NCBI RefSeq assembly: GCF_003231285.1
Contig: NZ_QKNS01000001.1
Location: 992,001 to 1,056,000 of the forward strand
DNA from: Hymenobacter sediminis
GTDB taxonomy: Bacteria; Bacteroidota; Bacteroidia; Cytophagales; Hymenobacteraceae
Length of the DNA stretch: 64,000 bases
Reading direction: 5' to 3'
Positions 1 through 6,813 of the stretch are shown here, piece after piece. A program made the translations under genes and the position numbers. The notes under the pieces were generated by a model that searched no databases, was not told where the DNA came from, and saw only the letters and a program-made list of their open reading frames with translations. Each line of letters begins with the position of its first letter. Within the stretch, counting starts at the first letter, position 1.

Positions 1-461
1 GCTTCTGGCTCCGTTGCTGCTGGAGGTCGGTTACCCTCAGTCTTTTTTCCGGCGTGCCGTTCTACAACGGACCAGTACCGGGCGGCTTCTCGTTCGGCTG
101 CTTCGGCGCGGGCTTCCAGTGCAGCAACTTTAATAAGTAGTTGTCCGATTTGCTCTGGCGTCAGTGTAGTGTGACTCAGGTAAGGTGCCTGCTCTTGCTT
201 CATCTCCTTTGGGGCTGAGGCTTCTACTGGCACGAGGCTGCGCCCGTTGCGGAGCATGGGGCCGCTTCCTAAGAGCAGCCATTCGGGATTTACTTGGGGG
301 TAAGCTGCCAGTAGTGAGCTGACAATACCCGCCTTGGGTTCTGTGCCGCTTTCGATGCTGGAGAGGGTTGTTTGCTTTATTCCTGTTGATCGGAACAAAT
401 CAGCCTGTGTGAGGCCCAACTCCTCTCGCAGCGCCTTAATGCGACTGCCAATGTGGTCCAT
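1..461 (-). CDS. XRE-family phage repressor (partial, C-terminus off window)
   Basis: Translating the minus strand from ATG at 461 gives MDHIGSRIKALREELGLTQA followed by a classic helix-turn-helix (ADLFRSTGIKQTTLSSIE, about residues 20-37) and the GSGPM-type segment common in small phage repressors. A charged Ala/Glu-rich stretch (EARAEAAEREAARYW, about residues 121-135) could form a dimerising coiled coil. The frame stays open to base 1, so the C-terminus is missing. It is divergent from the early operon, with operator-like repeats between them, as expected of a CI-like lysogeny repressor that controls itself and the early genes. No peptidase domain is visible in the part present. Confidence 0.85.
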   Translation of the reverse strand, partial: MDHIGSRIKALREELGLTQADLFRSTGIKQTTLSSIESGTEPKAGIVSSLLAAYPQVNPEWLLLGSGPMLRNGRSLVPVEASAPKEMKQEQAPYLSHTTLTPEQIGQLLIKVAALEARAEAAEREAARYWSVVERHAGKKTEGNRPPAATEPE

Positions 462-493
462 ATCGAAATGTCGTTAAATTGTTGTCCGAAGTT

Positions 494-570
494 TTGCTAT
501 TACCGGATTATCGGTGTATGTTTACTACCGTTAGTCCGGTAATTCGGTGCAATTATACCGAAGAATCGGC
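494..570 (+). promoter_or_regulatory. Early promoter with three repressor-type operators
   Basis: Three 14-bp inverted repeats of the form ACCG-N6-CGGT lie between the divergent repressor and early operon: 502-515 (ACCGGATTATCGGT), 527-540 (ACCGTTAGTCCGGT) and 557-570 (ACCGAAGAATCGGC, last base off). A further overlapping half-match is at 535-548. A plus-strand promoter of Bacteroidota type fits: TTG at 494-496, 20-base spacer, TATGTTTA at 517-524. The operators would cover the spacer and start site. The same repeat recurs at 1880-1893. Binding by the repressor at 1-461 is inferred from position. Confidence 0.65.
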
Positions 571-598
571 ATTAAGCAATAGTAAACCGATAAAACAT

Positions 599-883
599 AT
601 GCAGGCAACGATGAAAGCACAGCCAGGACGACGAGCGGGTATCCCAACCCTGCCACAGAAAACGCAGGCGCAAAAGGCTGATTTCGAGAAGAAACTAGCC
701 CGCATCCGGCCCCAGCTACCCAAGCCTACGGTGGCAATTCTTTGCGCTATTCGGCCCGACCTCGACCCCGAAAGAGTGCAGAACGTGCTACGGACTCCGA
801 TTCGTCGCTATGATGACGAGATACTAAAGGCGCTAACCCTGCTGGCTGGCCCACTCCGAAAACCCTCTAAAGCAACCGCATAA
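599..883 (+). CDS. Small basic phage early protein, unknown function
   Basis: First gene of the early operon. The reading frame is open from 479, but the upstream part runs through the operators, so ATG at 599 or 611 is the likely start. The product is about 90-95 residues and basic, with PGRRAGIPTLPQKTQAQKAD near the start and a C-terminal stretch (IRPDLDPERVQNVLRTPIRRYDDEILKALTLLAG) that could be helical. The pattern suggests a small DNA-binding or host-takeover protein, but no family is recognised. It ends 4 bases before the BRO gene. Confidence 0.55.
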   Translation: MQATMKAQPGRRAGIPTLPQKTQAQKADFEKKLARIRPQLPKPTVAILCAIRPDLDPERVQNVLRTPIRRYDDEILKALTLLAGPLRKPSKATA

Positions 884-887
884 AGCC

Positions 888-1607
888 ATGAAAAAAGTAC
901 AGCTCTTTTGTTTCGAAGGCAAAGACATTCGTTCGTTGACGGATGAAAACGGCAACCCGTGGTTTGTAGCGGCGGATGTATGCCGCATCCTTGAATACAA
1001 GAAATCAACGACTGCCGTATTGGGCCTGCACTGCCGGCCGCAAGGGTGTACCAAGATGGTACTACCTTCCGCAGGGGGTAAACAAAGCACCCTTTTGATT
1101 AATGAAGGAAACCTCTACCGCTTGGCTGCCAAGTCAGAGATGCCACAGGCAGAGGTGTTTGAGGCGTGGATATTCGATGAGGTGCTACCCTCTCTGCGCA
1201 AGACAGGAACCTACTCGCTTCGTAGCCAGCTGTTGCCAGCGCCCCGCCAATGGGAGAAAACCTTCCCCTCGGAGTTTATGAAAAACGTGCTCAAGCTCTA
1301 CGGGCAGAAGTACAACCCAAAGAAAGGCACTCCGCAGTTCGTAGGGCACTTCATCAATAAGTACGTCTATAACTGCATGGATAAGAACATGACCCGCGAG
1401 TTGAAAGCAGCCCGTGCCGCCTTCGCTGGGGATGATGAGGTGGCTTTCCTGCACCAGTTCTTAGGGGAGCCAGCACGCGAAGCTCTGCAAGCGCACATCA
1501 TGTCAATAAATACTTTAATGGTTGCCAGTTCTGGCAAGGAGCATTTTGAATTGATGTTTGACCGGGTGTATGTGCATAAGAATCAACTTGAAATGATGCT
1601 GAAATAA
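888..1607 (+). CDS. BRO-N domain antirepressor with P63C-like C-terminus
   Basis: The N-terminal ~110 residues match the BRO family: strand start VQLFCFEGKDIRSLTDENGN, then PWFVAADVCRILEY, INEGNLYRLAAKSEMPQAE and FEAWIFDEVLPSLRKTGTY. The remaining ~120 residues (EKTFPSEFMKNVLKLYGQKY, PQFVGHFINKYVYNCM) resemble the P63C domain found in phage proteins. BRO proteins bind DNA and often act as antirepressors or early regulators. Its place as second gene behind the repressor-controlled promoter fits such a role. The stop overlaps the next start as TAATG. Confidence 0.85.
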   Translation: MKKVQLFCFEGKDIRSLTDENGNPWFVAADVCRILEYKKSTTAVLGLHCRPQGCTKMVLPSAGGKQSTLLINEGNLYRLAAKSEMPQAEVFEAWIFDEVLPSLRKTGTYSLRSQLLPAPRQWEKTFPSEFMKNVLKLYGQKYNPKKGTPQFVGHFINKYVYNCMDKNMTRELKAARAAFAGDDEVAFLHQFLGEPAREALQAHIMSINTLMVASSGKEHFELMFDRVYVHKNQLEMMLK

Positions 1608-1822
1608 TGACGTTGCTGATTCAAGAATCTGAGAACCAGTTGGACGTGCTGTATCCGAATGAAGGGGAGGCCCCGCTGGTGAAGTTTGAGGGAGACCTTG
1701 CTTGTATTTCTTTTTTCGATGAGGGAACAGGGCGAGAGGTAACGATACAGATACACAAGGGCAATATTCTTTCGATTGCCAACCGCATCAAAGACGACCT
1801 CGCGGCAAGCCTTACTTCCTAA
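1607..1822 (+). CDS. Small unknown phage protein
   Basis: 71 residues, acidic, beginning MTLLIQESENQLDVLYPNEG and ending in an amphipathic helix (IHKGNILSIANRIKDDLAAS). Its start overlaps the BRO stop (TAATG at 1604-1608), so the two are probably translationally coupled. The alternation of strands followed by a helix suggests a small compact fold. No family is recognised; coupling suggests a role connected with the BRO regulator. Confidence 0.55.
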   Translation: MTLLIQESENQLDVLYPNEGEAPLVKFEGDLACISFFDEGTGREVTIQIHKGNILSIANRIKDDLAASLTS

Positions 1823-1870
1823 GAGCAATATTTTTTTGCTCAGTCTAAACGAAATATTGATAACGATGTA

Positions 1871-1900
1871 TTGCGTATTACCGAAGTTTCGGTATACTTG
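1871..1900 (+). promoter_or_regulatory. Second early promoter with a repressor-type operator
   Basis: A near-perfect inverted repeat ACCGAAGTTTCGGT (1880-1893) has the same ACCG-N6-CGGT form as the three operators at 502-570. It sits inside a promoter-like sequence: TTG at 1871-1873, 19-base spacer, TATACTTG at 1893-1900. This would drive the genes from 1968 onward and place them under the same repressor. Confidence 0.6.
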
Positions 1901-1967
1901 CATCATCAACAGCGACACATCCCCTGCTGCGAGTACCTACCCCTACCATTAGTAACGAACGAGAGCC

Positions 1968-2234
1968 ATGAACATCTACACAGAACGGCAAGGCATTCTA
2001 GTAACCGAGAAGGGCGCCATACACCTGCGCCATGATGGTGCCTTACGAGAAGTTAAGTCAGCCACCCCTTCTAGCGGGGATGCCTCCAATGCCTTCAATC
2101 TGTGGGCAGTGGAATTCACAGATGGCACAAAAGCCAGCATTGGGCAGCCAACAATGGGCGCGGCTCTTACTCGCCGGATGATGGAATGCCCCGCCAGCGT
2201 GATTGGCTTAGCTCAACACCCCGCCCACCCCTAA
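1968..2234 (+). CDS. Unknown phage protein (88 aa)
   Basis: Begins MNIYTERQGILVTEKGAIHL, with several short predicted strands and a conserved-looking NLWAVEFTDGTKASIGQPT segment. No signal peptide or membrane segment. It is the first gene after the operator-bearing promoter at 1871-1900 and is followed by a strong hairpin at 2241-2278, so it may form its own transcription unit. No family recognised. Confidence 0.5.
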   Translation: MNIYTERQGILVTEKGAIHLRHDGALREVKSATPSSGDASNAFNLWAVEFTDGTKASIGQPTMGAALTRRMMECPASVIGLAQHPAHP

Positions 2235-2240
2235 ACACAA

Positions 2241-2278
2241 AGCGGCCCCTGTCGCCGTCGAAAACAACAGGGGCCGCT
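2241..2278 (+). terminator. GC-rich 12-bp hairpin, possible terminator
   Basis: Perfect stem AGCGGCCCCTGT (2241-2252) / ACAGGGGCCGCT (2267-2278) with a 14-base loop, 6 bases after the stop of the 88-aa gene. No T-run follows, so it could be a weak terminator, an RNA-stability element or a processing site. A similar hairpin is at 4241-4271. Confidence 0.5.
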
Positions 2279-2322
2279 ACCGGAAGAGAAACAGACTACG
2301 AATCCCAACTACTGCAAATCTA

Positions 2323-2580
2323 ATGAATACCACCGCAACCACCGCGCCCCTGATGTGGGCAGCTGCTCCTGAAAAGCTCCGCATCAACCTAGCCGAGTAC
2401 CGCTTCCTCGAACAAGCCGTGAACGATACGGCCATCGGCTGCAAGCGCGAAGCCATCCAAAGCATTGTCACCTACGCCAAGCTACACAGTGGCATGTGCC
2501 TGAAGGATGAAGCCGCCGCGCTGCTCTACAAGCTGGAAACGCAGCCCCAGCAACCCCGCCTAGCCTACGCCAACCGCTAA
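2323..2580 (+). CDS. Unknown phage protein (85 aa)
   Basis: Starts MNTTATTAPLMWAAAPEKLR and appears almost entirely helical (INLAEYRFLEQAVNDTAIG, IQSIVTYAKLHSGMCLKDEA). The start codon is preceded by CTGCAAATCTAATG, nearly the same as the sequence before the gene at 4303. No family recognised. Likely expressed with the following genes. Confidence 0.5.
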   Translation: MNTTATTAPLMWAAAPEKLRINLAEYRFLEQAVNDTAIGCKREAIQSIVTYAKLHSGMCLKDEAAALLYKLETQPQQPRLAYANR

Positions 2581-2593
2581 CTGATTTACGACG

Positions 2594-2953
2594 ATGAATA
2601 CGCCTCGCTTGAATTGGATACTTAATACAGCTGTAGACCCCCTCAATAGCAACGGACGGTTGTCTACTCCTGCCAACTGCCCGACTATTCGCCCGTGGGT
2701 GGTTGCTCCTATTGAATGTGCAGATGGGACTACCCTTAGCGTGCAGGCCAGCAACTTCCACTATTGCTCTCCTCGCGAAGACCGCGGCCCCTATGAAGCG
2801 GTAGAGGTTGGTTTCCCTTCCTGTGAGGTTGGCTCAGACTGGCAACCATATAAGGATAGTAGTGAGAAGGCAGATACAGACACTGTCTTTGGCTACGTGC
2901 CGGTGGAGTTGGTTCGGGCCTTTATTGAAGCCCACGGCGGCGAAAAGGTCTAG
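2594..2953 (+). CDS. Conserved-type phage hypothetical protein (119 aa)
   Basis: Contains ADGTTLSVQASNFHYCSPRE followed by a Gly-Pro-Tyr-Glu-Ala-Val-Glu-Val-Gly-Phe-Pro segment, a central Trp-Gln-Pro-Tyr and a C-terminal VFGYVPVELVRAFIEAHGG. This arrangement recurs in small phage proteins of unknown function, in which a YVPVELV..FI..HGG ending is typical. No catalytic motif can be seen. It lies 2 bases upstream of the next gene. Confidence 0.6.
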   Translation: MNTPRLNWILNTAVDPLNSNGRLSTPANCPTIRPWVVAPIECADGTTLSVQASNFHYCSPREDRGPYEAVEVGFPSCEVGSDWQPYKDSSEKADTDTVFGYVPVELVRAFIEAHGGEKV

Positions 2954-2955
2954 CC

Positions 2956-3450
2956 ATGTACCTGCCTCCCCACCTCTGCCGCCACGATTCGCTGACCCCA
3001 GCAGAACGCGACTACCTAGATAAGCTGGACTTGCCTACCCCTTTTAGCTGCAAGCTCTATAGTGCCATTGCTACGGCTGTCATCATGCGTCGGGTAGATG
3101 GCTACCACCTTGACGGAGCCGCCCCAGACTGGCAGACAGCCGCCCGCGATATCTACGAGGCCACGGCCACACTGGGAGAGGGGTTCGACCCCACCACGAA
3201 AACGCAAGGGTTCAACTACCTGACCTATCAGATAGCAGCCTACCGCCCAGATAAAGTACTGGCTTTGCTGATGCGAGTGGAGGCGGTGAAGAAAGAGTGG
3301 CGGGTGCAGACAGCCGCCAGCATGGTGAGCAGGGCTAGCGACTTGCCGGCCCGCACCGCCGACCGGGCCGGCCAACTGCAGCACGAAGCTGACGCCGCAA
3401 GAGTGACCAAAGAAACTGGATTGACTGATACCGAACGATACGCCGCCTAG
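2956..3450 (+). CDS. Unknown phage protein (164 aa)
   Basis: Largely helical, with DSLTPAERDYLDKLDLPTPF near the start, FNYLTYQIAAYRPDKVLALL in the middle, and a polar Ala/Arg/Glu-rich C-terminus (about residues 115-160). No membrane segment or recognised motif. Packed between neighbours with 2-base gaps, indicating one early operon. Function unknown. Confidence 0.5.
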   Translation: MYLPPHLCRHDSLTPAERDYLDKLDLPTPFSCKLYSAIATAVIMRRVDGYHLDGAAPDWQTAARDIYEATATLGEGFDPTTKTQGFNYLTYQIAAYRPDKVLALLMRVEAVKKEWRVQTAASMVSRASDLPARTADRAGQLQHEADAARVTKETGLTDTERYAA

Positions 3451-3452
3451 CC

Positions 3453-3671
3453 ATGAATACCTACCAACGCCTAGCCGCTGAACGCGACGCCCGCAAAGCA
3501 GAGTACGAGCGGCTCTGTCAGCAGAAGATGGAAGCTTTCGCCTCCTACCAGCAAGCCAGCCACGCCGCTGCAGTGGCCTTTGCGCAGGAGAATAAAGAGA
3601 CAGAGGAGTACCTGAACAGTTCCTTTTTCACCGGCCCCGAGCCGCGGCTACTAACCCAACGGCTCGGATGA
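3453..3671 (+). CDS. Small helical/coiled-coil phage protein (72 aa)
   Basis: MNTYQRLAAERDARKAEYER followed by more Lys/Glu/Gln/Ala-rich helix gives one long amphipathic coil over about residues 1-55, then a short Pro-rich tail. The stop overlaps the start of a 27-codon frame as ATGA (3668-3671). No family recognised; perhaps a small interaction or scaffold-like factor. Confidence 0.5.
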   Translation: MNTYQRLAAERDARKAEYERLCQQKMEAFASYQQASHAAAVAFAQENKETEEYLNSSFFTGPEPRLLTQRLG

Positions 3672-3751
3672 ACTACCGCCCTCGCCTCTGCCGGGCCGCT
3701 GGCCTGACCCTCCCTCAACTCCTCAGCTTCTTTAAGTGCCTACAGGTATGA
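3668..3751 (+). CDS. Possible 27-residue micro-protein
   Basis: ATG at 3668 overlaps the previous stop as ATGA, and the TGA at 3749-3751 overlaps the ATG of the next gene (3748) in the same way. The product is basic then hydrophobic: MNYRPRLCRAAGLTLPQLLS followed by FFKCLQV. The double coupling is the only support. It could instead be a short translated bridge that keeps ribosomes moving to the next gene. Confidence 0.35.
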   Translation: MNYRPRLCRAAGLTLPQLLSFFKCLQV

Positions 3752-4074
3752 TAATTCCTCAATTCACAATCCGACCGAACGCTGTCAGTTTTTGTGTCGC
3801 CACCGACTTGGGTGTTGAATCAACTATTGGATACCCTGCTAAAGTCCCTGCCCTGCCTGATACCGAATTCTTCTACCATATCCGGGCGGTGTCAGATGGT
3901 GGTAACGTGGCAGATATACACCGCCTAACAGAAGCCCGAACGGGCCGGGCTGCATTCGACGGCCTGAGTGCAGAAGACTTGCACATTCAAATCAATCGGC
4001 ACCTGACTTACTACGGCCCTGACTCCCTGCTAAGCCAGATTCAGGTTTGCCCCTCTCTTATAGGTCGCCCCTGA
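3748..4074 (+). CDS. Unknown phage protein (108 aa)
   Basis: ATG at 3748 is preferred over an upstream GTG at 3736 because it forms an ATGA overlap with the 27-codon frame. The sequence contains PDTEFFYHIRAVSDGGNVAD and ends ...SLIGRP; it looks like a small alpha/beta protein without membrane segments. No family recognised. Confidence 0.5.
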   Translation: MIIPQFTIRPNAVSFCVATDLGVESTIGYPAKVPALPDTEFFYHIRAVSDGGNVADIHRLTEARTGRAAFDGLSAEDLHIQINRHLTYYGPDSLLSQIQVCPSLIGRP

Positions 4075-4077
4075 GCC

Positions 4078-4233
4078 ATGCCCACCCACCGCGACACCAC
4101 GAAGCTGCTAGCCGCTGCCGTGACAGATAAACAGCAGGCCGCCCGCGCCTACATGCAGAGCCTGCCGCCGGTACCACCCCGGCCCAAACCCGCACCGGGC
4201 CTACCAGTGCAATGTGTTACCCGCCTCACCTAA
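4078..4233 (+). CDS. Small Pro-rich phage protein (51 aa)
   Basis: ATG at 4078 follows the previous stop by 3 bases. The first ~27 residues form a helix (TTKLLAAAVTDKQQAARAYM); the rest is Pro-rich (PPVPPRPKPAPGLP). It ends 7 bases before the hairpin at 4241. Support is position, spacing and codon use like the neighbouring genes; function unknown. Confidence 0.45.
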   Translation: MPTHRDTTKLLAAAVTDKQQAARAYMQSLPPVPPRPKPAPGLPVQCVTRLT

Positions 4234-4240
4234 ACGAAAG

Positions 4241-4271
4241 GAGCCCGCACGGGCGCAATCCGGGCGGGCTC
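4241..4271 (+). terminator. GC-rich hairpin, possible terminator
   Basis: Stem GAGCCCGC (4241-4248) / GCGGGCTC (4264-4271) just after the 51-aa gene. There is no T-run. The layout (hairpin, then CCAACTA, then CTGCAAAnCTAATG at the next gene start) mirrors that at 2241-2325. Confidence 0.45.
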
Positions 4272-4302
4272 GATACTCCAACTATTAACGACTGCAAAGC
4301 TA

Positions 4303-4959
4303 ATGGAAGATTACAAAGAGAATACGTGGTACCGCAATAGCGCAACCAACCTACTGTATATGGTAAGCAATAAAGGCACCCTCTCAAAGCCTAGTTGGAC
4401 TAATGTGCTGACGGTACGGGTAGAGGCGGCGAACGATACACCCAGCGAAGAGGCAATCAAACTCACGGCCCGCCTTCACGCCTTCCTTCATCCTGACCCC
4501 AATGCGGTTACGCTGGATAGAGTCATTATCGGATATGTCCGGGTAATGGAGGACGGCCGGTTCTTTGGTCAGCTGGCAGGGGATAAGGCCCCTAGCGCCA
4601 ACGCCCGCGCTACTAGGAAAGAAGCCTACGAAGATGTGTTACTGATGCACATGGGGCGGCCGGCTTATACACCAGAGGCAGTAGTGCCGTGGGATAGATG
4701 GGTATCGGTAAAGGACAAGCTGCCAGACTCGGAAGACTCCTATTTGGTATGCACTAGGGGAGAAAAAGGTAGCTCTATCTGGATAGCTGATTGGATGCCC
4801 GCTGGATATACAGATGAAGAGCCTGAGTACTCCGAATGGGTAGATGGTTATTTCAGCAACGAAGAGGGGGAAGCCGAGAACTCCATCACCCACTGGCAAC
4901 CACTACCAACCGCACCCCGCCTACAGGCGCAGCAGCAGGAAGGAGGGGCCGAGTTATGA
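4303..4959 (+). CDS. DUF551-containing phage protein
   Basis: 218 residues. The C-terminal half carries the DUF551 pattern: WDRWVSVKDKLPDSEDSYLV (about residues 130-150), a middle strand IWIADWMP, and the closing ITHWQPLPTAPRL. DUF551 is frequent in phage accessory proteins and has no established function. The N-terminal ~115 residues (ENTWYRNSATNLLYMVSNKG, then ARLHAFLHP, DRVIIGYVRVMEDGRFFGQL) are not recognised. The stop overlaps the next start (ATGA at 4956-4959). Confidence 0.75.
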   Translation: MEDYKENTWYRNSATNLLYMVSNKGTLSKPSWTNVLTVRVEAANDTPSEEAIKLTARLHAFLHPDPNAVTLDRVIIGYVRVMEDGRFFGQLAGDKAPSANARATRKEAYEDVLLMHMGRPAYTPEAVVPWDRWVSVKDKLPDSEDSYLVCTRGEKGSSIWIADWMPAGYTDEEPEYSEWVDGYFSNEEGEAENSITHWQPLPTAPRLQAQQQEGGAEL

Positions 4960-5519
4960 TAGAGCGCATAGAAGAAGTAACCCAAGCGGTACTTAGGCGC
5001 ACCTACTTGGTTAAGGCCGCCATTTTGAAGCCAGCGCGTGATTGCAAACATAGTGCAAGCATAGCCAGGTGTTTCAATGGGCTACCAGTGCCCTTGTTTG
5101 GCCCCGAACACGAAGACCAAGACATTATCGGCTTTCACTGGAGGCACTACCACTTAGACTGGCGCTTTGCCCCAACACAGGCCTTTTCAGCCGCCCGCAG
5201 TCTATACTGGGATGAGCAGCCAGGTATAGAAAAGGCGATGGTATTGACAGAGGAAGACATTATCCGCATTGAAGAGGTGGAAATGCAGATGAGGCGGCAC
5301 GCCACCGCCTTCCCCATAAAAAAGGGGAATTGGCCTGAGCGGTTAGAGGCTGCTTATCTCCACCGCAAGCTAAAGCCAGGTATGGTGTGCCCGCACAAAG
5401 GAGCACGGCTTAGTTCCTGCAAAGTTGAAAATGGTTGTGTCACCTGCCCGCTTCACGGCCTGCGCTGGGATACTACAACCGGAAGTTTATCACCAGTCTA
5501 CCCCACCCCCACGCCATGA
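4956..5519 (+). CDS. Phage protein with a C-terminal Rieske [2Fe-2S] motif
   Basis: 187 residues from ATG at 4956 (ATGA overlap with the DUF551 gene). Near the C-terminus the pattern Cys-Pro-His, 16 residues, Cys-Pro-Leu-His is exactly the Rieske arrangement C-x-H-(~16)-C-x2-H, followed by GLRWDTTTGS as in Rieske ferredoxins (HG..FD..TG). These two Cys and two His would bind a [2Fe-2S] cluster. The first ~140 residues are unrecognised and include a mixed helical segment. An electron-transfer or redox-sensing role is inferred only from the motif. No oxygenase partner is nearby. Confidence 0.7.
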   Translation: MIERIEEVTQAVLRRTYLVKAAILKPARDCKHSASIARCFNGLPVPLFGPEHEDQDIIGFHWRHYHLDWRFAPTQAFSAARSLYWDEQPGIEKAMVLTEEDIIRIEEVEMQMRRHATAFPIKKGNWPERLEAAYLHRKLKPGMVCPHKGARLSSCKVENGCVTCPLHGLRWDTTTGSLSPVYPTPTP

Positions 5520-5791
5520 CCCAGCCCGCCCACTACAATGATATAGTCTGCCCCACACCCCGCTTATGGACCCGCCCGAGCTATACGGACGAGCAGAAGG
5601 AAGCGAGAGGCAAGCAGGGGGCAAAGTATGTAATCCTTTTCTCAGTCTTCCTAGCCGTGGTATCCGGCGGGTTGTGGAATCTGAAGCCCGAAGCCCAGCC
5701 GAAGCCAGAGAAGATAGAGGTAGCCGTAGGCACCCGACCCGCTGGGGGAGATAGGGGATGGTCCGAGCCGAAACTACCGCTGCAGCCATGA
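5516..5791 (+). CDS. Single-pass membrane protein (91 aa)
   Basis: ATG at 5516 overlaps the previous stop as ATGA. A soluble N-terminus of about 39 residues precedes one hydrophobic segment (YVILFSVFLAVVSGGLW, about residues 40-56) and a charged, Pro-rich tail. No signal-peptidase site. Being coupled to the Rieske-motif gene, it might tether that protein to the inner membrane; this is speculation. Ends with an ATGA overlap to the next gene. Confidence 0.55.
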   Translation: MTQPAHYNDIVCPTPRLWTRPSYTDEQKEARGKQGAKYVILFSVFLAVVSGGLWNLKPEAQPKPEKIEVAVGTRPAGGDRGWSEPKLPLQP

Positions 5792-6003
5792 ATACCAACG
5801 ACATCGTGAAAGTAAACCGGCCCGGCCGCCAGATGAATGGCTGGGTCGGCAGGGTGCTAGAGCCCAGCCCAGATGACAATCTAATCTGGGTAGCCTTTGG
5901 GAAAGGAGGCGCCACGTTCGCCGCCCCCGATGAACGGACCTATAAAAAGACGGCCCACGCTCAACACAAGCTGTTGCCGCTCTCTCAACTCTCGAAAGTA
6001 TGA
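5788..6003 (+). CDS. Small beta-rich protein (71 aa), unknown
   Basis: MNTNDIVKVNRPGRQMNGWV opens a small beta-barrel-like sequence (VGRVLEPSPDDNLIWVAF), reminiscent of KOW/SH3-like folds that begin with VKVxRPG and G-W-VG. It is coupled on both sides by ATGA overlaps (5788, 6000). A nucleic-acid- or protein-binding adaptor is possible, but no family is assigned. Confidence 0.5.
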   Translation: MNTNDIVKVNRPGRQMNGWVGRVLEPSPDDNLIWVAFGKGGATFAAPDERTYKKTAHAQHKLLPLSQLSKV

Positions 6004-6515
6004 ACCATATCAAGAAACTAGGGCTCAGCAACCCACATAAGGAGCCCACTCAGCGGACTGTAGCCATACGCCAAGCCGTGTACCATGCCGGACTATCCAC
6101 GCCCCGCGCCAACATCGCAGCAAAACCCAAAACGCGCCCCTCTGACCATCCGGACCCCGCCGTGCAGCACAAGGTGGCTGGACTAATCGGAGAGCTATCC
6201 GCTGGGGCTGTGATGATTGACCATGCAACCCGCGGGCTGGTCCCGATGGGGCTGTTTCGCCACGAAGCCAAACGCGCCCTGAATGAGCTGGTCAAGCTCT
6301 CTGATACGCTCATAGCCGCCATGCAGGCACAGTTCGATATGGAGGATGCCGACGCCACCAACGCCATTAGTGATGCCCTGGGGCTGTGCGGTGAGAAGTT
6401 CTGCCAGCTGAACCCGGCGCAAATGGATGCGGTGCTGCGCCACATGGACGAGATGATCCGCCTCAACATTGCCTACGTGCCTTCCCCTACTACCCCTGAT
6501 TCTTCCCTGTCATGA
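6000..6515 (+). CDS. Unknown helical phage protein (171 aa)
   Basis: ATGA overlap with the preceding gene. A basic N-terminus (about 55 residues) precedes a helical body with VQHKVAGLIGELSAGAVMID, EAKRALNELVKLSDTLIAAM and CQLNPAQMDAVLRHMDEMIR. No recognised motif or membrane segment. Ends with an ATGA overlap at 6512. Confidence 0.5.
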   Translation: MNHIKKLGLSNPHKEPTQRTVAIRQAVYHAGLSTPRANIAAKPKTRPSDHPDPAVQHKVAGLIGELSAGAVMIDHATRGLVPMGLFRHEAKRALNELVKLSDTLIAAMQAQFDMEDADATNAISDALGLCGEKFCQLNPAQMDAVLRHMDEMIRLNIAYVPSPTTPDSSLS

Positions 6516-6808
6516 AATACAATCCCACGATCAACTGCGCTGCCTTTTCCACGGCTGACTTAACTAAGCGCCTCTCTCACCTAGAAGATATGGCCGCCGG
6601 GCTAACCCGCCCGGATATGTCTCCTAACCTGCATATAGAGCGGGAGCGCATCGAGCAAGCTCTAAAGCAGCGGGAACTGAAGGCCCGCACCTACCCCAGC
6701 CAGATGGCAACCCCACAAGACCCGACAAAGCCCCGCATTACGGCTCGTGTCGGTGCCAACACCCGCGGCGGTTCGGCGGCTTCTCTCTCCTATGGCTTTA
6801 CTAAGTAA
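6512..6808 (+). CDS. Unknown phage protein (98 aa)
   Basis: Starts by ATGA overlap. Helical N-terminal half (FSTADLTKRLSHLEDMAAGL, IERERIEQALKQRELKA) and a low-complexity Gly/Ser/Thr-rich tail. The charged helix followed by a disordered tail suggests a small adaptor. No family recognised. Immediately precedes the dUTPase gene. Confidence 0.5.
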   Translation: MKYNPTINCAAFSTADLTKRLSHLEDMAAGLTRPDMSPNLHIERERIEQALKQRELKARTYPSQMATPQDPTKPRITARVGANTRGGSAASLSYGFTK

Positions 6809-6813
6809 GTAGT

